Source: Lachnospiraceae bacterium
Lineage (GTDB): Bacteria > Bacillota > Clostridia > Lachnospirales > Lachnospiraceae
Direction of reading: 5' to 3'
Assembly (NCBI GenBank): GCA_003447895.1
Contig: DLYC01000040.1
Coordinates: forward strand, 1-6,602
Length of the DNA stretch: 6,602 nucleotides
Part shown: piece after piece, positions 5,229 through 6,602 of the stretch
Position numbering within the stretch: position 1 is the stretch's first letter
How the letters are laid out: the number at the start of each line of letters is the position of its first letter
The notes under the pieces: model-generated
The model's input: the letters and a program-made list of their open reading frames with translations, nothing else
What the model was told of the DNA's origin: nothing
The model's database searches: none
Program-made: the position numbers and the translations under genes

Positions 5229-6464
5229 ATGTCCGAACAGAAAGAAAAAGTAATCCTTGCCTACAGCGGCGGGCTTGACACCACAGCGATCATTCCGTGG
5301 CTCAAAGAGAACTATAACTTCGACGTAATCTGCGTCTGCATCGACTGCGGCCAGGAAGAAGAACTCGATCACCTCGAAGAGAGAGCGAAATACTGCGGCG
5401 CCTCCAAACTCTATATTCTGGATGTCAATGACGAATTCGCGGAGGAATACATCGTTCCCTGTGTTCAGGCACACGCCGTTTACGAGAACAAGTATCTTCT
5501 GGGCACCTCCATGGCCCGCCCTCTGATTGCCAAGAAGCTCGTCGAGATCGCCCGCAAGGAAGGCGCGACAACGATCTGCCACGGCGCGACCGGAAAAGGA
5601 AATGACCAGATCCGTTTCGAGCTCGGAATCAAGGCCCTTGCGCCCGACCTTCGGATCATCGCGGCATGGCGAAGCGACAAGTGGAATATGGACTCCCGTG
5701 AGTCCGAGATCGCCTTCTGCAAGGCGCACGGAATCGACCTTCCCTTCTCCGCTGACAGCAGCTACAGCCGCGACCGCAACCTCTGGCACATCAGCCACGA
5801 GGGACTTGAGCTCGAGGATCCTTCCCTGATGCCCAACTACGACCATCTTCTGGTCCTGAGCAAGACTCCCATGAAGGCCCCCGATGAGATCACCTATGTG
5901 ACCATGACCTTCGAGCAGGGCGTTCCCAAGAGCATCAACGGCGAAGAGATGAAAGTTGCCGACATCATCCGTAAGCTCAACAAGCTGGGCGGCGAGAACG
6001 GAATCGGCATCATCGATATCGTCGAGAACCGCGTAGTCGGCATGAAGTCCCGCGGCGTCTATGAGACCCCCGGCGGAACCATCCTGATGGAAGCCCACCA
6101 GCAGCTCGAAGAGCTGGTGCTCGACCGCAAGACTTATGAAGTCAAGGACGAGATCGGCCACAAGTTCGCAAGCCTCGTCTACGAGGGCAAGTGGTTCTCT
6201 CCTCTTCGCGAGGCGGAGCAGGCCTTCATCGAGTCCACACAGAAATATGTGACGGGCGAAGTGAAGTTCGGCCTCTACAAGGGCAACATCATTAAGGCCG
6301 GGACCACTTCTCCCTACAGCCTCTACAATGAGAGCCTTGCCTCCTTCACGACCGGTGATCTCTATGACCACCATGACGCAGAGGGCTTCATCAACCTCTT
6401 CGGTCTTCCCGAGAAGGTGCGCGCGATGAAGATGCAGGCAGCCGGCGTTCTCACCAAGGACTGA
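5229..6464 (+). CDS. argG: Argininosuccinate synthase
   Basis: A 411-residue, full-length enzyme that joins citrulline and aspartate using ATP, giving argininosuccinate, AMP and pyrophosphate in the cytoplasm. Landmarks: the N-type ATP pyrophosphatase P-loop AYSGGLDTT (11-19); CVCIDCGQ (36-42 region); the YLLGTSMARPLIAK region (89-102); HGATGKGNDQIRFE (118-131), which binds substrate and ATP; SYSRDRNLWHISHEG (178-192); and MKSRGVYETPGG (272-283). The length is normal for the family and nothing is missing. It is divergent from the GNAT-argJBD operon and shares a 291-bp AT-rich control region with it. An ARG-box-like site and a dyad over the -10 suggest arginine-dependent repression, by inference. 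It is followed by its own strong terminator, so argH is not cotranscribed here. Confidence 0.98.
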   Translation: MSEQKEKVILAYSGGLDTTAIIPWLKENYNFDVICVCIDCGQEEELDHLEERAKYCGASKLYILDVNDEFAEEYIVPCVQAHAVYENKYLLGTSMARPLIAKKLVEIARKEGATTICHGATGKGNDQIRFELGIKALAPDLRIIAAWRSDKWNMDSRESEIAFCKAHGIDLPFSADSSYSRDRNLWHISHEGLELEDPSLMPNYDHLLVLSKTPMKAPDEITYVTMTFEQGVPKSINGEEMKVADIIRKLNKLGGENGIGIIDIVENRVVGMKSRGVYETPGGTILMEAHQQLEELVLDRKTYEVKDEIGHKFASLVYEGKWFSPLREAEQAFIESTQKYVTGEVKFGLYKGNIIKAGTTSPYSLYNESLASFTTGDLYDHHDAEGFINLFGLPEKVRAMKMQAAGVLTKD

Positions 6465-6530
6465 TCGGTCCTTCTGCCGGGGACTCATCCCCTGCACACA
6501 ATCTTTTGCATAAGAGATCCTGATTTTTGT

Positions 6531-6566
6531 AAACCGGTGTTCCCGATTGGGGACACCGGTTTTTTT
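6531..6566 (+). terminator. Intrinsic terminator of argG
   Basis: ACCGGTGTTCCC (6533-6544) pairs with GGGGACACCGGT (6549-6560), 12 bp including one G-T wobble, around a GATT loop. It is followed directly by a run of T to 6566. Two further A-T pairs extend the base. It lies about 68 nt after the argG stop. Confidence 0.93.
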
Positions 6567-6602
6567 CTCCGGTACGCAAACGCTTCCATTCAGGAAACTT
6601 CC

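Noticed and set aside
6475..6496. Small hairpin GGGG/CCCC with a 6-nt loop just after argG
   Set aside because: Only four strong pairs plus three beyond a mismatch, and no T run. The real terminator is at 6531-6566.
5040..6497. A 485-codon minus-strand open frame antisense to argG and running into the promoter region
   Set aside because: argG is certain on the other strand. The frame extends through AT-rich regulatory DNA, giving a meaningless C-terminus.
6567..6602. Last 36 bases
   Set aside because: Nothing recognisable: no start codon with a binding site and no structure.

Overview
The window looks like chromosomal DNA from a Gram-positive anaerobe of the Clostridia, most probably a Lachnospiraceae-type Firmicute. 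This is inferred from the purine-rich GGAGG-type ribosome binding sites, the style of the encoded proteins, and moderately GC-rich genes separated by a strongly AT-rich promoter region. It is essentially an arginine biosynthesis locus, with a competence-type DNA-binding protein and the start of a response regulator at the left edge.

Left part (1-964): the first 39 codons of a response regulator run off the left edge on the minus strand. Upstream of it lies a minus-strand gene for a ComEA-like protein (SLBB plus helix-hairpin-helix) with its own good sigma-A-type promoter. Behind that promoter sits a 12-bp GC-rich hairpin that most likely ends the arginine operon.

Middle part (1036-4937): four minus-strand genes form a compact operon, transcribed in the order GNAT acetyltransferase, argJ, argB, argD. 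The GNAT gene overlaps argJ by ATGA. ArgJ makes N-acetylglutamate while releasing ornithine (the cyclic, acetyl-recycling route). ArgB phosphorylates N-acetylglutamate, and ArgD makes N-acetylornithine from the semialdehyde. The reductase ArgC, which acts between ArgB and ArgD, is not encoded in the window. The small GNAT is a reasonable but unproven candidate for the priming N-acetylglutamate synthase.

Right part (4938-6602): a 291-bp AT-rich region separates the operon from the divergent gene argG (argininosuccinate synthase), which acts downstream after ornithine becomes citrulline. This region is the most interesting non-coding DNA here. It holds an ARG-box-like site, eight TGCA-cored motifs, a palindrome carrying two back-to-back TATAAT hexamers, and a dyad that straddles the probable argG -10 box. 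argG ends in a strong intrinsic terminator. The last 36 bases contain no recognisable gene.

The genes themselves are conventional. The points worth a second look are the shared control region, the GNAT coupled to argJ, and a 13-bp tandem repeat at the argB/argD junction that includes the argB stop codon and creates a small ORF overlapping the argD start.
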